DNA of 11,946 nt, taken from positions 1 to 11,946 of the forward strand of contig CAMJWQ010000073.1 of NCBI GenBank assembly GCA_946409475.1, given 5' to 3'. Source of the stretch: an uncultured Lachnospiraceae bacterium. Its GTDB lineage: Bacteria > Bacillota > Clostridia > Lachnospirales > Lachnospiraceae. The stretch's first letter is position 1. The number at the start of each line of letters is the position of its first letter. Made by a program: the position numbers and the translations under genes. A model generated the notes under the pieces. It saw only the letters and a list, made by a program, of their open reading frames with translations, ran no database searches and was not told where the DNA came from. This document shows, piece by piece, positions 1 to 6,268 of the stretch.

Positions 1-2
1 CC

Positions 3-581
3 AAAACACCGATAGAGGCAAATGAAAAAGGAATATCAACGATTTATCAGGAACTTAATCTGGTATTGTTTCAGACTGTATATGAAAATCTTTTTCTGGG
101 AAGGGAACCGAGGACAAAGCTGGGCAATATTGACAGGAAAAAAATGATTATTGAGGCCGGGAGCATTCTTGGCAACCTGGGGATTGCTATTGATGTAAGG
201 AAACCTTTGAGTGCATATTCTACTGCCATACAGCAGATGGTTGCCATTGCGCGGGCCATAAGTACGAAAGCAAAGCTTGTTATAATGGATGAACCCACAT
301 CTTCTCTGGATTCCAAGGAGGTTCAGGTTCTATTCCGCATTATCGGACAGTTAAAGGGACAGGGGATTAGTGTCATATTTATCAGTCACAAGCTGGATGA
401 AATATTTGAAATATGTGACCGCTTGACCGTTTTTAAAGACGGGGAATACGTTGGAAACTATAACGTGAAGGATTTGAATCAGTTAAAATTAATTTCTTTG
501 ATGATTGGAAAAGATACCGTAAGGCTTGAACGGAAAAAAAGGGCTACGATTTTGCCAAGGCTCAGGAAATCGTCAGCATGA
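3..581 (+). CDS. Sugar ABC transporter ATP-binding protein, N-terminal part (RbsA-like; 5' end outside window, frameshifted at 3' end)
   Basis: The frame is open from base 3 and reads KTPIEANEKGISTIYQELNL, the Q-loop region of an RbsA-type ATPase, so the gene starts left of the window and its first Walker A is not seen. A TTG at 66 is only an internal codon. Visible parts of the first nucleotide-binding domain are the Q-loop, a noncanonical signature (AYSTAIQQMVAIARA), Walker B with MDEPTSSL (near 285-310) and the H-loop (FISHKLDEIF). The family couples ATP hydrolysis to import of ribose, galactose or galactofuranose-like sugars at the inner face of the membrane. The frame ends in an unrelated tail (RATILPRLRKSSA) at 581. 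The proper continuation (KGYDFAKAQEIVSMKGIKQG) lies in the -1 frame, so the gene is split by a frameshift at 534-541. It is probably a pseudogene, or the base call is wrong. Confidence 0.85.
   Translation, partial: KTPIEANEKGISTIYQELNLVLFQTVYENLFLGREPRTKLGNIDRKKMIIEAGSILGNLGIAIDVRKPLSAYSTAIQQMVAIARAISTKAKLVIMDEPTSSLDSKEVQVLFRIIGQLKGQGISVIFISHKLDEIFEICDRLTVFKDGEYVGNYNVKDLNQLKLISLMIGKDTVRLERKKRATILPRLRKSSA
534..541 (+). other. A7-G homopolymer at the frameshift point of the rbsA-like gene
   Basis: Seven A then GGG occur where the reading frame must move back by one. With eight A the codons would read CGG AAA AAA AAG GGC TAC and join both halves of the ATPase. The heptamer AAAAAAG is the one used in dnaX, but here the incoming frame (AAA AAA AGG) is not in the dnaX register, so ribosomal -1 slippage is not well supported. 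RNA polymerase slippage, a real one-base deletion, or a sequencing indel would all explain it. Downstream, ATGA (578-581) overlaps the early stop with a restart codon. Confidence 0.6.
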
Positions 582-1312
582 AGGGGATCAAGCAGGGCAT
601 GCGCCTGAATGGTATTGATATAGACATTAAGCAGGGAGAGATAGTTGGTCTGGCAGGACTTCTGGGTTCGGGGAGAACAGAGCTTGCAAAGGTATTATTT
701 GGCGTGAATTTACCCGACGAAGGAGAGGTTTTCTGGTATGGTCAGCCTGCGAAGATACATACTCCTGCGGATGCAATTAAAAAGGGAATGGGTTTTTGCA
801 CGGAGGACAGAAAGGTGGAGGGTATTGTGCCGCATCTTTCCGTAAAGGAAAATATCACCATTGCGTTGCTTCCCAGGCTCAACAGATTTGGATTTGTAAA
901 ATCCAAAGAGCAAAATAAAATTGTTGAAAAATATATCAAAAGACTAAAAATCAAAACACCTTCTCCGGAGCAGGCGATCTGCAATCTCAGCGGAGGAAAT
1001 CAGCAGAAAGTACTTCTCGCACGCTGGATGTGTATGGAGCCTAAGCTGATCATCATGGACGAGCCGACAAGAGGAATTGACGTGGGAGCAAAGGTGGAAA
1101 TTGAGCAATTGATACAGGAATTATCTAAAAATGGCATTTCTGTTCTTATGATCTCATCGGAAATAGCGGAACTGGAAAGAAACTGTGACAGAATCATTGT
1201 TATGCGCGAAGGCAAAAAAACAGGGGAACTCATCAGCGACAATATCAGCCAGGATAAAATCATGGAAACAATAGTAAAGGGCAGCGAACGTGAGGTGAAA
1301 ATACATGAATAA
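578..1312 (+). CDS. Sugar ABC transporter ATP-binding protein, C-terminal part (RbsA-like second NBD)
   Basis: This is the second nucleotide-binding domain of the gene begun at the left edge. In order it shows the family's degenerate second Walker A (GLLGSGRTE), the FCTEDRKVEGIVP segment typical of the RbsA/MglA/AraG second domain, the signature LSGGNQQKV, Walker B IIMDEPTRGIDVGA and a C-terminal IIVMREGKKTGEL strand. The sequence upstream of 578 in this frame (KGYDFAKAQEIVS) also matches the family, so the ATG at 578 is probably not the natural start. It could allow reinitiation, because it overlaps the upstream TGA and AGGA lies about 9 nt before it. The 3' end overlaps the permease start by 8 nt, as in an operon. 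A lone second domain should not drive transport, because catalytic motifs sit largely in the first domain. Confidence 0.85.
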   Translation: MKGIKQGMRLNGIDIDIKQGEIVGLAGLLGSGRTELAKVLFGVNLPDEGEVFWYGQPAKIHTPADAIKKGMGFCTEDRKVEGIVPHLSVKENITIALLPRLNRFGFVKSKEQNKIVEKYIKRLKIKTPSPEQAICNLSGGNQQKVLLARWMCMEPKLIIMDEPTRGIDVGAKVEIEQLIQELSKNGISVLMISSEIAELERNCDRIIVMREGKKTGELISDNISQDKIMETIVKGSEREVKIHE

Positions 1313-2258
1313 GCAGGATTACCGCCAGATAGTGAAAAAATACAGTGCAGTAACGCTATTGCTGCTGTTCTTTGTATTGAATTCCATTCTGACACCTAAT
1401 TTTTTTAGAATCAGTAATCTTAATAATACGATTACCCAGATTTGTCCTATGATTTTGTGCGGCATGGGTATGACTCTGGTTATCTCAACAGGAGGAATTG
1501 ATATTTCCGTTGGCTCCATTATGGCATTGGCCGGGGTTCTTACAGCTAAGCTTATGTCTGGCATCGGCTTATTGCCTGCCGTTGTTATTTCCTTATTTGT
1601 AGCGGTCCTCGTGGGCTGCTTTACCGGAATTATGGTAGGGAAGCTGAAGCTTCAGGCTATGGTGGTAACGCTGGGACTTATGCTTGCCCTTAGAGGGGGT
1701 GCGCAGGTTCTCTGTGATGGCAGGGATATTTATTTTAACAAGCTGGGAGACGTAGGAGAGGAACTTGCTCTGTGGGGTACCTATAAAATAATGGGGGTAA
1801 TTCCGGTGCAAATTATCCCTATTGGTATTTGTATCTTGTTTACCTGGATTATGGTTGAGAAAACCGTACTGGGAAGACAGATTCAGGCTGTCGGTGACAG
1901 TATCAGATCCAGTTCTCTGGCCGGTATTAATACGGCTAAAACAATGATGACCGTATATGGTCTGAGCGCACTTTTTGCTGCTTTCGCAGGGATTTTTCAA
2001 GCAGCTAAGGTATCTGTGGCAGCGGGCAGCTCTTTGGGGCAGCTGGCGGAGCTGGATGCCATTGCCGCAGCAGTTATTGGCGGAACTCCCATGATAGGAG
2101 GAAAGGCACATGTGCTGGGGACCGTGGTGGGAGCACTCATTATGCAGATGATTACACTTACCTGTGTAATGAATGATATTCCGGATCAATATGCACAGGT
2201 ATTTAAAGCAATTATTATTGTGATTGCGGTGTTTGTGCAAAGAGAACAGTTAAAATAA
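1305..2258 (+). CDS. Sugar ABC transporter permease (RbsC/YtfT-like)
   Basis: This is an inner-membrane permease of the BPD_transp_2 family, 317 residues, close to the usual 310-340. It has many hydrophobic helices. The family-typical ISTGGIDISVGSIMALAG is near residues 60-80, and AAAVIGGTPMIGGKAHVLGT near residues 255-275 contains the cytoplasmic ATPase-contact loop. The start is supported by GAGGTG (1292-1297) 7 nt upstream and by the 8-nt overlap with the ATPase. No frame damage is visible. Its partner ATPase is frameshifted and a second permease just downstream is truncated, so a complete transporter is unlikely without parts from elsewhere. ATPase, permease, permease order resembles the YtfR-YtfT-YjfF galactofuranose importer. 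That resemblance concerns layout, and substrate cannot be read from it. Confidence 0.9.
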   Translation: MNKQDYRQIVKKYSAVTLLLLFFVLNSILTPNFFRISNLNNTITQICPMILCGMGMTLVISTGGIDISVGSIMALAGVLTAKLMSGIGLLPAVVISLFVAVLVGCFTGIMVGKLKLQAMVVTLGLMLALRGGAQVLCDGRDIYFNKLGDVGEELALWGTYKIMGVIPVQIIPIGICILFTWIMVEKTVLGRQIQAVGDSIRSSSLAGINTAKTMMTVYGLSALFAAFAGIFQAAKVSVAAGSSLGQLAELDAIAAAVIGGTPMIGGKAHVLGTVVGALIMQMITLTCVMNDIPDQYAQVFKAIIIVIAVFVQREQLK

Positions 2259-2369
2259 GGAGTAAAAGAAAATCGTTCAATCATGAATAATATATGGCTG
2301 CAGTGGACTTGCTGATTTCCCGAGGGAAAGAAAAGCGTCTGCGATTGAAGGAGGAAAACAGAGAAAAAT

Positions 2370-2549
2370 ATGAAGAAAATTAAAAAGATATATCATTCAT
2401 TTTATTCCAGAAGTACGATAATAGCATTTTTACTCTTAATTATATTTGCAAGCATTATTTTCAGGGATAAGAATTTTCTATCAAATGCCAATATCATTAC
2501 AAAAGACTTTGGGAAGAAGAAATCTATCCAAATCTGGAGAAGGGCTTAA
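2370..2549 (+). pseudogene. Truncated second sugar ABC permease (N-terminal fragment only)
   Basis: This is a 59-codon frame starting MKKIKKIYHSFYSRST, then one hydrophobic helix (IIAFLLLIIFASIIF) and RDKNFLSNANIIT, the usual beginning of an RbsC/YjfF-type permease. After about residue 44 it reads KDFGKKKSIQIWRRA and stops. The remaining ~270 residues and about eight helices are missing. AAGGAGG is at 2348-2354, 15 nt from the ATG, which is longer than ideal. It lies 111 nt after the first permease, where a second permease would be expected. The break near 2500-2507 joins it to the tail of a different protein, so a deletion has fused two genes. Identification rests on one helix and flanking residues plus context. 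Confidence 0.6.
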
Positions 2550-2701
2550 GCAGCGCCATCTATACCCAGACCTCGGATATAGAAGAAGAAATAAATGGCT
2601 TAATGACATATGACCGTGAGGTCAATAAAATGCAGGAAGATGTTATTAAAGCACTAAATGAAAAGCTATACCAAATGTATGATACTCTGACGGCAGAGTA
2701 A
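2507..2701 (+). pseudogene. C-terminal remnant of an unidentified protein, possibly a solute-binding protein
   Basis: Another frame, beginning at about 2507 (LWEEEIYPNLEKGLSSAIYT) and ending TLTAE before TAA at 2699-2701, is open for about 64 codons with protein-like composition: acidic, helical and without rare features. There is no start codon or ribosome site, and the preceding bases belong to the truncated permease in a different frame. It is therefore the tail of a longer gene whose front was deleted. The style (IYPNLE, then long amphipathic helices ending just past a conserved YD) recalls C-termini of extracellular solute-binding proteins, which would fit a sugar locus, but I do not recognise the family firmly. 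Confidence 0.45.
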
Positions 2702-2704
2702 ACA

Positions 2705-2814
2705 GAAAGAAATTGAAGGCAAAAGCCGGTGGCGGAAACGTTGGGGATGAACCAGCTGCCGAAAGTACGCACGGTGGTGAGAGGACGGGAGTTAATTACT
2801 CCCCCCTACTCGAT
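2705..2814 (+). mobile_element. Group II intron remnant, 3' end with domain VI and branch-point A
   Basis: Bases 2779-2811 fold as intron domain VI. The outer stem is GAG/CTC (2779-2781 with 2809-2811), then AGG/CCT (2782-2784 with 2805-2807), with A2808 unpaired between them. The inner stem is GGGAG/CTCCC (2787-2791 with 2799-2803) around the loop TTAATTA. The bulged A is the seventh base from the predicted 3' splice site after CGAT at 2814, the normal branch-point spacing and AY terminus. Just upstream, CTGCCGAAAG and TACGCACGGTGGTG resemble the catalytic domain V region of clostridial introns, but its 5' strand with the AGC triad appears shortened. No reverse transcriptase or 5' GTGCG end is present, so this is a dead fragment. 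The left limit is approximate. Confidence 0.75.
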
Positions 2815-2866
2815 TTTGCATGATATACTAAAACAAAGTGATTCGTATTTGACGGAGGAAATATTT

Positions 2867-2999
2867 ATGAAAAGGTCAATGATGGAAGCTTATGTAAAAG
2901 GAAGCAAAGTTCTATTTCCGTTAAGTTCATGCTAATTTAACCCGCTGGTGTGCAGATTTTATTGATAAGCTCGGCATCGGATGGTATCTTTTCGTGTAA
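2867..2999 (+). pseudogene. Internally deleted VOC/PhnB-like (glyoxalase superfamily) gene
   Basis: A good ribosome site (GGAGG in 2851-2860) precedes an ATG at 2867 that reads MKRSMMEAYVKGSK. This is the familiar start of clostridial VOC-family proteins of the PhnB/3-demethylubiquinone-methyltransferase-like type. The frame is then lost (VLFPLSSC, stop near 2933). A different frame from about 2946 reads WCADFIDKLGIGWYLFV and stops at 2997-2999, which matches the DKFG.xW.. ending of the same family. The family is normally about 130-150 residues, so roughly 90-100 codons have been removed and the two ends sit about 40 nt apart. No activity is expected. It begins about 50 nt downstream of the group II intron end. 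Confidence 0.6.
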
Positions 3000-3040
3000 T
3001 TGATTTTCTACAGATAATAGTATACGGTAGAAGAAAGGGC

Positions 3041-3069
3041 CTTCCATGTGAAGGTTTACATGTTTTTTT
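3041..3069 (+). terminator. Probable intrinsic terminator, with an overlapping alternative hairpin
   Basis: CATGTGA (3045-3051) pairs with TTACATG (3056-3062), with one G-T pair, around the loop AGGT, and is followed by seven T (3063-3069). An overlapping stem CCTTC/GAAGG around CATGT uses the same bases and excludes the first. It would close transcription from the VOC/permease remnant side. Confidence 0.6.
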
Positions 3070-3126
3070 ATTTGACTATGCTAAGATAAGGAAAAGAGCG
3101 CTTGTGTTTTACGGAAGGAAAATGCC

Positions 3127-3303
3127 ATGAAAAATAATTGGGATAAGTTAACTATTTATCAAAAGCTATTATTTACCATACTCGCACTTTTTATGGTTAC
3201 AACCGACATCCTGCTATTTTGTTTTAGTTACATACAGTTAGGCGTCATAAGCCTTATACTTTTTGTGAACGTTGGTTTTTTGTTTTATAAATCATTCAAA
3301 TAA
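3127..3303 (+). CDS. Small hypothetical membrane protein (58 aa)
   Basis: The frame begins MKNNWDKLTIYQKLLFTILA and contains two hydrophobic segments. Residues ~14-34 (LLFTILALFMVTTDILLFCF) and ~39-54 (GVISLILFVNVGFLFY) are separated by a short turn, and the ending FKSFK-like tail is basic (YKSFK). This is a plausible helical hairpin in the membrane. GGAAGGAAAA lies about 8 nt before the ATG. It sits alone between two terminator-like hairpins, 48 nt after the T-run at 3069, in a region otherwise full of broken genes. It may therefore be a real small gene or the surviving front of a longer one. I do not recognise a family and infer no function. Confidence 0.5.
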   Translation: MKNNWDKLTIYQKLLFTILALFMVTTDILLFCFSYIQLGVISLILFVNVGFLFYKSFK

Positions 3304-3439
3304 ATAGCTACACATAATTGGACGAAAGCATAAAAATAATATCCTTTAGGGCTAAAGATATGAAAGTAGTATGCCGACAAGAATATAGAAAGATGTATTA
3401 TTTGACAACAAGCATAGACAAGGAGGGATGAAAGCTAAG

Positions 3440-3478
3440 GACAGCAAACTTTTTTAGAAGGTTTCTGTCTGTTTTTTT
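3440..3478 (+). terminator. Imperfect intrinsic terminator downstream of the 58-aa membrane protein
   Basis: GACAG (3440-3444) pairs with CTGTC (3465-3469). The stem is extended by A-T pairs across one mismatch (AAAC with GGTTT), and seven T follow (3472-3478). The surrounding 3304-3569 stretch holds only very short frames, a weak CTTTA/TAAAG hairpin near 3342-3358 and a CAGCG/CGCTG inverted repeat near 3528-3550. I see no gene there. Confidence 0.5.
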
Positions 3479-3569
3479 ATGGAACAATATTATTGAACCG
3501 TTTGGACCTTTCAGGAAAGCGGAATCAGCGCTGAATGACAGAGGCGCTGACAGAAAGGAGAATTGAAAT

Positions 3570-4556
3570 ATGGGAATATCAGGTGTTGGTAGCAATCCAT
3601 ATAATTATTACGGAATGCAATATCAAAAAAATAATACTGCAAAAAGCTGTAGCACGGTAGATACAATGAATGCAGCACCCTTAAATTACAACATATACGG
3701 AGATGGCAAAGAAGATGGAAAGGCATTAGGAGCAATCGGTTTTCCGGATGGTTCTAGCTCCTCTAATGAAGTTTTAAATTCAGAGGATTCTTCAAATAAG
3801 ACAGGGGATAAAGATTTTTTTTCTAAAATGGCAGAGCAATATGCTCAAAACGTGAAAGCTCGAATTGAAAATGGTGATTCAGAACCTGCATATCAAATAG
3901 GCGGGCAGACATTCACAGAAGAAGAGTGGAATAAACTGTTGGAGAAGGTTGAAACTGCGATTGATTCTATGAAAGCTGAGACAGCAGAGGTAAGTGACAA
4001 GAAGGAAGAAGAAATAGCAGAGAATTTGATTGCTGAATTATTTCGTGATCGTTCAGCAGATAATATCCAAAACAATGATGAACTCAATACGGAAGAATCT
4101 GGCACAGATGCCGCATCAGAATCATCCACGCCTGGAATGACAACCTGGTATCAGGGGAAAACAATGGAGGAGTGGTCAGCTGCAGATTCAAAATACACAG
4201 ATCCGGAAACTGGAATTTCATGGTATGTACGAGAAGGAAAATATCCGTATATGGTTGGCGAGGACGCTGAAAAATTTCAAAAACTTTGTGAGGAGTCTGG
4301 AGAATTTGCGTTAAAGAAATTTGCTGAAATGACCGGATTGATCCGTCAGCTGGATGATAATACGGTAGCTTACGTTGGAGATAACGGAATTGCCGTAAAA
4401 TCAAAAGATGGAAAAGAGATGTTCATTGATACATCACAAATGACATATGATGTTGTTATGGATATGTTTAACAATCCTGGAAAAACAGACGACTATTTTT
4501 CTGAAAAGTATTGGTCGGATAATATTCAGAAGGCATTAGAAAAACAAAGAAATTGA
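3570..4556 (+). CDS. Hypothetical acidic protein, 328 aa
   Basis: This complete frame has AAAGGAG about 9 nt before the ATG. It starts MGISGVGSNPYNYYGMQYQ with no signal peptide and no membrane helix. Residues 1-85 are Ser/Asn/Gly-rich and look disordered. Residues ~88-140 form a charged helical stretch around AYQIGGQTFTEEEWNKLLEK, a motif I associate with uncharacterised Lachnospiraceae proteins that often occur as paralogues. Residues ~140-195 are an acidic linker (DKKEEEIAENL, NNDELNTEESGTDAASE). Residues ~195-328 are a more ordered Trp/Tyr-rich domain (MTTWYQGKTMEEWSAADSKY, GISWYVREGKYPYMVGED) ending in helices. Codon use and length suggest a real, expressed gene, in contrast to both flanks. 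A TGA at 4554-4556 ends it directly against the truncated acetyltransferase. Function is unknown. A cell-surface or secretion-related role cannot be argued from sequence alone. Confidence 0.75.
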   Translation: MGISGVGSNPYNYYGMQYQKNNTAKSCSTVDTMNAAPLNYNIYGDGKEDGKALGAIGFPDGSSSSNEVLNSEDSSNKTGDKDFFSKMAEQYAQNVKARIENGDSEPAYQIGGQTFTEEEWNKLLEKVETAIDSMKAETAEVSDKKEEEIAENLIAELFRDRSADNIQNNDELNTEESGTDAASESSTPGMTTWYQGKTMEEWSAADSKYTDPETGISWYVREGKYPYMVGEDAEKFQKLCEESGEFALKKFAEMTGLIRQLDDNTVAYVGDNGIAVKSKDGKEMFIDTSQMTYDVVMDMFNNPGKTDDYFSEKYWSDNIQKALEKQRN

Positions 4557-4887
4557 AATATTGCATCGTGGAGTACTTATGAAAAAGATTATGTAAGTCT
4601 CAGGCTGCGCTCCGGAATGGGAAAGAAGGATTTGAATAGAAGCCGGATTGCACTCGAAAATTCTTTGTTTACGGTTTCTCTTTATGATAAAGAAAAACTT
4701 ATTGGATTTGGAAGAGTAGTTGGTGATGGAGGTATAACCTATGTTGTGAGTGATATTATGGCAGATACGGCGTATCAGCGCAGGGGGGTTGCAGACCGGA
4801 TTATGAACGCCATTGACAGGTATTTTGCAGAGAATACCCATGATGACAGCTATATCTGTCTCATAGCAGAATCACATAATGCAAAAA
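4557..4887 (+). pseudogene. GNAT-family N-acetyltransferase, 5'-truncated and fused to MATE remnant
   Basis: Directly after the preceding TGA, the same frame reads DYVSLRLRSGMGKKDLNRS and then ENSLFTVSLYDKEKLIGFGR, VVGDGG and YVVSDIMADTAYQRRGVADR. This is the core of a small GNAT enzyme, with the acetyl-CoA pyrophosphate loop (Q/R-x-x-G-x-G/A) in YQRRGVA followed by a helix. About ten N-terminal residues and the natural start are missing. The first ATG in frame (4617) has no ribosome site and would cut into the fold. The C-terminal end after SYICLIAESHNAKKL runs straight into transporter sequence, so the last ~30 residues are also lost. Intact relatives are about 140-150 residues and about 100 remain. 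If translated from 4617 it would make a 190-residue chimera ending at 5189. Confidence 0.7.
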
Positions 4888-5163
4888 AATTGAAGAATGC
4901 CCGGCGTGTCAGAGAAGCTTTTTTTACACTGCTTAAATGCAGCATTATATTCTCGGCTGCACTATGGCTGTTCATTATGCTTTGCCCTCATTTGTTCGCG
5001 GGTATTTTTACATCGGATTCTGAGCTTGTCCGGTATACGGCGGGCGGTCTATCTGGCCGAACCCGTCGCGGATTTTACAGCCGTTTGCGTAACCGGAACG
5101 ATGTTCGCGGTTCGGTTCGGAAAAATGTTAAAAGTAATAAATACGGATGTAATCGAAGCTTAG
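4888..5163 (+). pseudogene. MATE-family efflux transporter, deleted and frameshifted remnant
   Basis: In the GNAT frame, bases ~4894-5037 read ARRVREAFFTLLKCSIIFSA, a long hydrophobic helix, then PHLFAGIFTSDSELVRYTA. This is the loop-helix-loop found in the C-terminal half of MATE (NorM/DinF-type) exporters. From about 5041 the frame changes, and GIRRAVYLAEPVADFTAV, VTGTMFAVRF and GKMLKVI give the family's final helix and basic tail, ending at a TAG near 5161. Roughly 60 codons between the two parts and the whole N-terminal two-thirds (about 300 residues) are missing. The combination of junction, deletion and frameshift makes a functional exporter impossible. Confidence 0.65.
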
Positions 5164-5180
5164 AGAGAAGCTCTCTAAGC
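5158..5180. terminator. Perfect 10-bp inverted repeat between convergent MATE remnant and deoR
   Basis: GCTTAGAGAG (5158-5167) and CTCTCTAAGC (5171-5180) form a perfect 10-bp stem with an AAG loop. It lies 5 nt past the deoR stop, in the gap between convergent reading frames. There is no clear T-run on either side, so it could be a bidirectional terminator of weak efficiency or a transcript-end stabiliser. Confidence 0.5.
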
Positions 5181-5185
5181 CATGC

Positions 5186-5980
5186 TTAATGAATATTCTC
5201 AACACTATCATTAGAAGCGACGATAATTTCAACATTGGATTTATAAGACTCCTGTTCGAAACAGGGAAGATAAGTATCCGTTATGATATAATCAATTACT
5301 GTTTGGAAATCTGCAAATTTTCCCATAAAGGTTTCATTAAATTTTGTGTGGTCTGCCAAAATAAAATGCTGTTTTGAAGCCTTTAGCATGGAAGTTTTAA
5401 CCGCCGCATCCTCTAGGGTCGGTACGGAATATCCATATTCCACATCAATTCCGTTAGTTCCTAAAAAGCATTTATCCACTCTTAAATTTGATAAGGTTCT
5501 TTGTGTTAAGGTTCCTACACAATAATTCATATGATATTCTACCTGACCGCCTGTATGGAATATCTGAACGTCTTTTTTCCTGGCTAATAAGGCGACGGCA
5601 TCAAAAGAATTTGTAACAATATACAAGTTCTTTTTTTTGCCGTCGGCAATCAGCTTGGCTAATTCTCTGACAGTTGTAGAGCTGTCTAATACAATCGCAT
5701 CATTATCATCAACAAATTCGTAGGCAGCTTTCGCTATCATTTTTTTTTCCTCCGTACATAATACGGATAGTTCTTCCGTATATAAGGGCTTGCTGGAAGG
5801 AGCAATGGATATCGCACCCCCGTGTACCCTGCGGATTTTTTTTTGACTCTGCAGCTCCTCTAAGTCCCGTCTTACGGTGGCCTCTGTGGTATTGAACATC
5901 AAACTAAGATCCGTAACCTTCATAATCTTATTTTTGTTTACAATTTCTACTATTCTATTTTTCCGTTCCTCGGCCAGCAT
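5186..5980 (-). CDS. DeoR/GlpR-family transcriptional regulator of sugar metabolism
   Basis: This complete 264-residue protein has the usual DeoR length (250-260). Residues 1-57 are the winged helix-turn-helix: MLAEERKNRIVEIVNKN, then VTDLSLMFNTTEATVRRDLEEL and KIRRVHGGA, matching the family signature. Residues ~70-250 are the DeoRC sensor domain of the sugar-phosphate isomerase-like fold (VLDSSTTVRELA, VTNSFDAVALL, FHTGGQ, FLGTNGID, ILADHTKF), which binds a phosphorylated sugar in characterised members. AAAGGAG (5987-5993, complement) lies 6 nt before the ATG. It is transcribed away from the binding-protein/ABC/Dha genes and shares their control region, so it most likely regulates them, usually as a repressor relieved by a phosphorylated intermediate, here perhaps the kinase product. 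Ligand identity is not visible. Confidence 0.93.
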   Translation of the reverse strand: MLAEERKNRIVEIVNKNKIMKVTDLSLMFNTTEATVRRDLEELQSQKKIRRVHGGAISIAPSSKPLYTEELSVLCTEEKKMIAKAAYEFVDDNDAIVLDSSTTVRELAKLIADGKKKNLYIVTNSFDAVALLARKKDVQIFHTGGQVEYHMNYCVGTLTQRTLSNLRVDKCFLGTNGIDVEYGYSVPTLEDAAVKTSMLKASKQHFILADHTKFNETFMGKFADFQTVIDYIITDTYLPCFEQESYKSNVEIIVASNDSVENIH

Positions 5981-6022
5981 GATATACTCCTTTACTATGT
6001 GTATAAGTTATTAATTATTTAA

Positions 6023-6051
6023 ATTATAACAAAATAGAAAAAAACGAAAAA
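6023..6051 (-). promoter_or_regulatory. Candidate deoR promoter
   Basis: On the complement, TATAAT lies at 6028-6023, about 43 nt before the deoR start. The position 17 nt further upstream is only TTTTTC, so the -35 match is weak and the box may depend on the T-rich tract. Confidence 0.45.
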
Positions 6052-6129
6052 ATAAAAGCACAAAAATCAAAAGGGGCATAGGGGGAAGTAGGCATAATCA
6101 ACAAAAAATGAATAAAAATAAAAACTATA

Positions 6130-6158
6130 TTGACATATATAACATGAAATGATAATAT
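6130..6158 (+). promoter_or_regulatory. Strong sigma-A-like promoter for the ABC/Dha operon
   Basis: TTGACA (6130-6135) and TAATAT (6153-6158) are separated by exactly 17 nt. Transcription would start near 6165 and leave a leader of about 175 nt before the binding-protein ATG. The palindromes and direct repeats all lie downstream of this promoter, a position suited to roadblock repression or leader control. Confidence 0.65.
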
Positions 6159-6250
6159 AAACGCATATAAATGAACATAAATACATTGAATACGATAATT
6201 TATAAACAAAAAACAATAGTAAACGATAAAAGAACATAGCTTTCATAGTA

Positions 6251-6268
6251 GAATAATTGAAATTATTC
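6251..6268. promoter_or_regulatory. Perfect 18-bp palindrome, candidate operator
   Basis: GAATAATT, GA, AATTATTC: eight-base arms match perfectly around a two-base centre. It sits about 90-100 nt downstream of the predicted transcription start, where a bound repressor could block elongation. It is too AT-rich to be a strong RNA hairpin. Confidence 0.4.

Noticed and set aside
534..541. Programmed dnaX-type -1 ribosomal frameshift
   Set aside because: The heptamer AAAAAAG is present, but the incoming frame is not in the A_AAA_AAG register, and an RbsA ATPase has no known need for it. An indel is simpler.
1593..2240. 215-codon minus-strand open frame opposite the first permease
   Set aside because: It lies wholly within a clear permease gene, its translation is Cys/His/Asn-rich with no domain, and it mirrors the codon bias of the plus-strand gene.
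2729..2935. 68-codon plus-strand frame
   Set aside because: It runs through the group II intron tail and into the VOC remnant. The translation is structural RNA sequence with no ribosome site.
3402..3407. TTGACA as a promoter for the 328-aa gene
   Set aside because: No acceptable -10 box lies 16-18 nt downstream, and a terminator-like hairpin follows before the gene.
6218..6233. cre-like catabolite repression site around AAACGATAAA
   Set aside because: Only the AACG core fits. The outer TG and CA positions are mostly wrong, so CcpA binding is not supported.
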